32,421 nucleotides of DNA, from NCBI GenBank assembly GCA_021819345.1, contig JAKARG010000001.1:1-32421 (forward strand). The letters are read 5' to 3'. The notes under the pieces are model-generated. The model was not told the DNA's origin, made no database searches, and saw only the letters and a list, made by a program, of their open reading frames with translations. Of this stretch, positions 31,247 through 32,421 are shown one piece after another. Position 1 is the stretch's first letter; every line of letters begins with the position of its first letter. This stretch comes from Actinomycetes bacterium (GTDB lineage: Bacteria > Actinomycetota > Acidimicrobiia > Acidimicrobiales > Palsa-688). A program made the translations under genes and the position numbers.

Positions 31247-32421
31247 GTGACCACCACCGAGACCGACGCCGAGACGGGGATCGACCCCGAGCCCGCCCGG
31301 GCGGCCCGCGAGGACGACCGCAACCACGTGTTCCACTCCTGGTCCGCGCAACGTGGCCGAGACCCACTGGTGGTCGCCGAAGCCGAGGGGTCCTGGTTCA
31401 CCGACATGGGGGGACGGCGCTACCTCGACCTCGCCAGCCAGCTCGTGTTCACCAACATCGGCCACCAGCACCCCCGGGTGGTCGCGGCGATCAAGGAGCA
31501 GGCCGACCGGCTCTGCACCCTCGCACCCGCGTTCGCGAACGACAAGCGCGGCGAGGCGGCCCGCCTGATAGCGGAGCACGCACCGGGAGACCTCGACCGG
31601 GTGTTCTTCACGAGCGGCGGTGCCGAGGCCAACGAGAACGCGATCCGCATGGCCCGCCTGCACACCGGTCGCCACAAGATCCTCACCGCCTACCGCTCCT
31701 ACCACGGGGCCACCGGCGGGGCGATCACCCTGACCGGCGACCCGCGTCGCTGGCCCTCGGAGCCGGGGATGCCGGGGGTGGTCCGGTTCTTCGGCCCCTA
31801 CCCTTACCGGTCGGCGTTCGGGGCGACGAGCGAGGCCGAGGAGCGCGATCGGGCGCTCGCCCACTTGGAGGAGGTGGTCACCCTCGAGGGCCCGCACACC
31901 ATCGCCGCGGTGCTCGTCGAGCCGGTGGTGGGGACCAACGGGATCCTCGTCCCCCCGCCGGGTTACCTGGCCGGGGTCCGCGAATGCTGTGACCGCCACG
32001 GCATCGTAATGATCGCAGACGAGGTGATGGCCGGCTTCGGGCGCTGTGGCGAGTGGTTCGCCGTCGAGCACTGGGGGGTGGTCCCCGACCTGGTCACCTT
32101 CGCCAAGGGGGTCAACTCCGGCTACGTGCCCCTCGGCGGTGTGGTGCTCTCCCCCGAGATCGCAGAGACCTTCGCCGAGCGTCCCTACCCGGGCGGTCTC
32201 ACCTACTCCGGCCACCCGCTGGCCTGCGCGGCTGCGGTCGCCTGCATCCGGGTGATGGAGGACGAGGGCCTCGTGGAGCGGGCCCGTGACCTCGGTGACC
32301 GGGTCCTCGGACCGGGCCTGCGTGCGCTCGCCGATCGGCATCCGAGCGTTGGGGAGGTCAGGGGGCTCGGCTGCTTCTGGGCGCTCGAGCTCGTCGCCGA
32401 CCGGGAGACCCACCGGCCACT
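31247..32421 (+). CDS. Class III (omega-amino acid) aminotransferase, 3' end cut by window edge
   Basis: A GTG at 31247, preceded by AGGAG at seven bases, opens a frame of 391 codons running off the right edge. It shows the class III plan: NHVFHSWSAQ, YLDLASQLV, TSGGAEANENAIRMAR, YRSYHGATGGA, VEPVVGTNGI, IADEVMAGFGRCGEW and the PLP-lysine motif TFAKGVNSGY (Lys287). Family members transfer the terminal amino group of beta-alanine, GABA, taurine or similar compounds to pyruvate or 2-oxoglutarate. Following mmsA, the best guess is beta-alanine (or 3-aminoisobutyrate) transamination to malonate (or methylmalonate) semialdehyde, the MmsA substrate. The C-terminus is not visible. Confidence 0.9.
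   Translation, partial: MTTTETDAETGIDPEPARAAREDDRNHVFHSWSAQRGRDPLVVAEAEGSWFTDMGGRRYLDLASQLVFTNIGHQHPRVVAAIKEQADRLCTLAPAFANDKRGEAARLIAEHAPGDLDRVFFTSGGAEANENAIRMARLHTGRHKILTAYRSYHGATGGAITLTGDPRRWPSEPGMPGVVRFFGPYPYRSAFGATSEAEERDRALAHLEEVVTLEGPHTIAAVLVEPVVGTNGILVPPPGYLAGVRECCDRHGIVMIADEVMAGFGRCGEWFAVEHWGVVPDLVTFAKGVNSGYVPLGGVVLSPEIAETFAERPYPGGLTYSGHPLACAAAVACIRVMEDEGLVERARDLGDRVLGPGLRALADRHPSVGEVRGLGCFWALELVADRETHRP

Noticed and set aside
30578..32413. Minus-strand open frame of 611 codons opposite mmsA and the aminotransferase
   Set aside because: Antisense shadow in GC-rich DNA; the plus-strand genes carry complete catalytic motifs.

Overview
The window is high-GC bacterial DNA with features typical of an actinobacterium: GTG starts, four-base stop/start overlaps, a PadR regulator, a MocR regulator, a DUF222-type remnant, and a fused DppD-DppF ATPase as in mycobacteria. 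Two secreted acid-protease families (G1 and S53) sit side by side, which suggests an acidophilic or acid-tolerant actinobacterium, perhaps an acidimicrobial lineage. That placement is an inference; no rRNA or tRNA gene is visible.

Region 1 (1-10960) is one divergent uptake-and-hydrolysis module. On the minus strand are a family 5 substrate-binding lipoprotein, DppB- and DppC-type permeases, and a second substrate-binding protein cut by the left edge. On the plus strand are an XRE-cupin regulator, a fused two-domain DppDF ATPase, a small Cupin_3 protein, an N,N-dimethylformamidase-like amidohydrolase and an agmatinase-family ureohydrolase. Nearly all plus-strand genes overlap by 1-7 bases. The simplest reading is import of a small N-substituted amide, peptide or guanidino compound followed by C-N hydrolysis. 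The transporter part of this module is visibly less GC-rich than the rest of the window.

Region 2 (11158-16477) holds single genes: a FlaR-like P-loop protein, a PadR regulator with a frameshifted membrane-protein partner, a coiled-coil protein with a nuclease-like C-terminus, a COG1237-type metallo-beta-lactamase-fold hydrolase, and a frameshifted BNR-repeat propeller gene.

Region 3 (16287-27065) concerns the cell surface and secretion. A processive family 2 glycosyltransferase carries a C-terminal degenerate EAL (c-di-GMP-type) domain. Divergent from it is a membrane-anchored GH18 hydrolase with two chitin-binding modules. Next come a secreted G1 (eqolisin) protease with fibronectin III domains and, divergent from it, a large S53 sedolisin with IPT/TIG repeats.

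Region 4 (27078-32421) holds a decayed DUF222-type gene, a second coiled-coil PD-(D/E)XK protein with an exact 84-bp internal duplication, a MocR regulator, a divergently transcribed CoA-acylating (methyl)malonate-semialdehyde dehydrogenase, and a class III aminotransferase cut by the right edge. The last three fit catabolism of a beta- or gamma-amino acid such as beta-alanine.

Two genes carry an apparent single-base loss in G/C runs. These could be true mutations or assembly errors.
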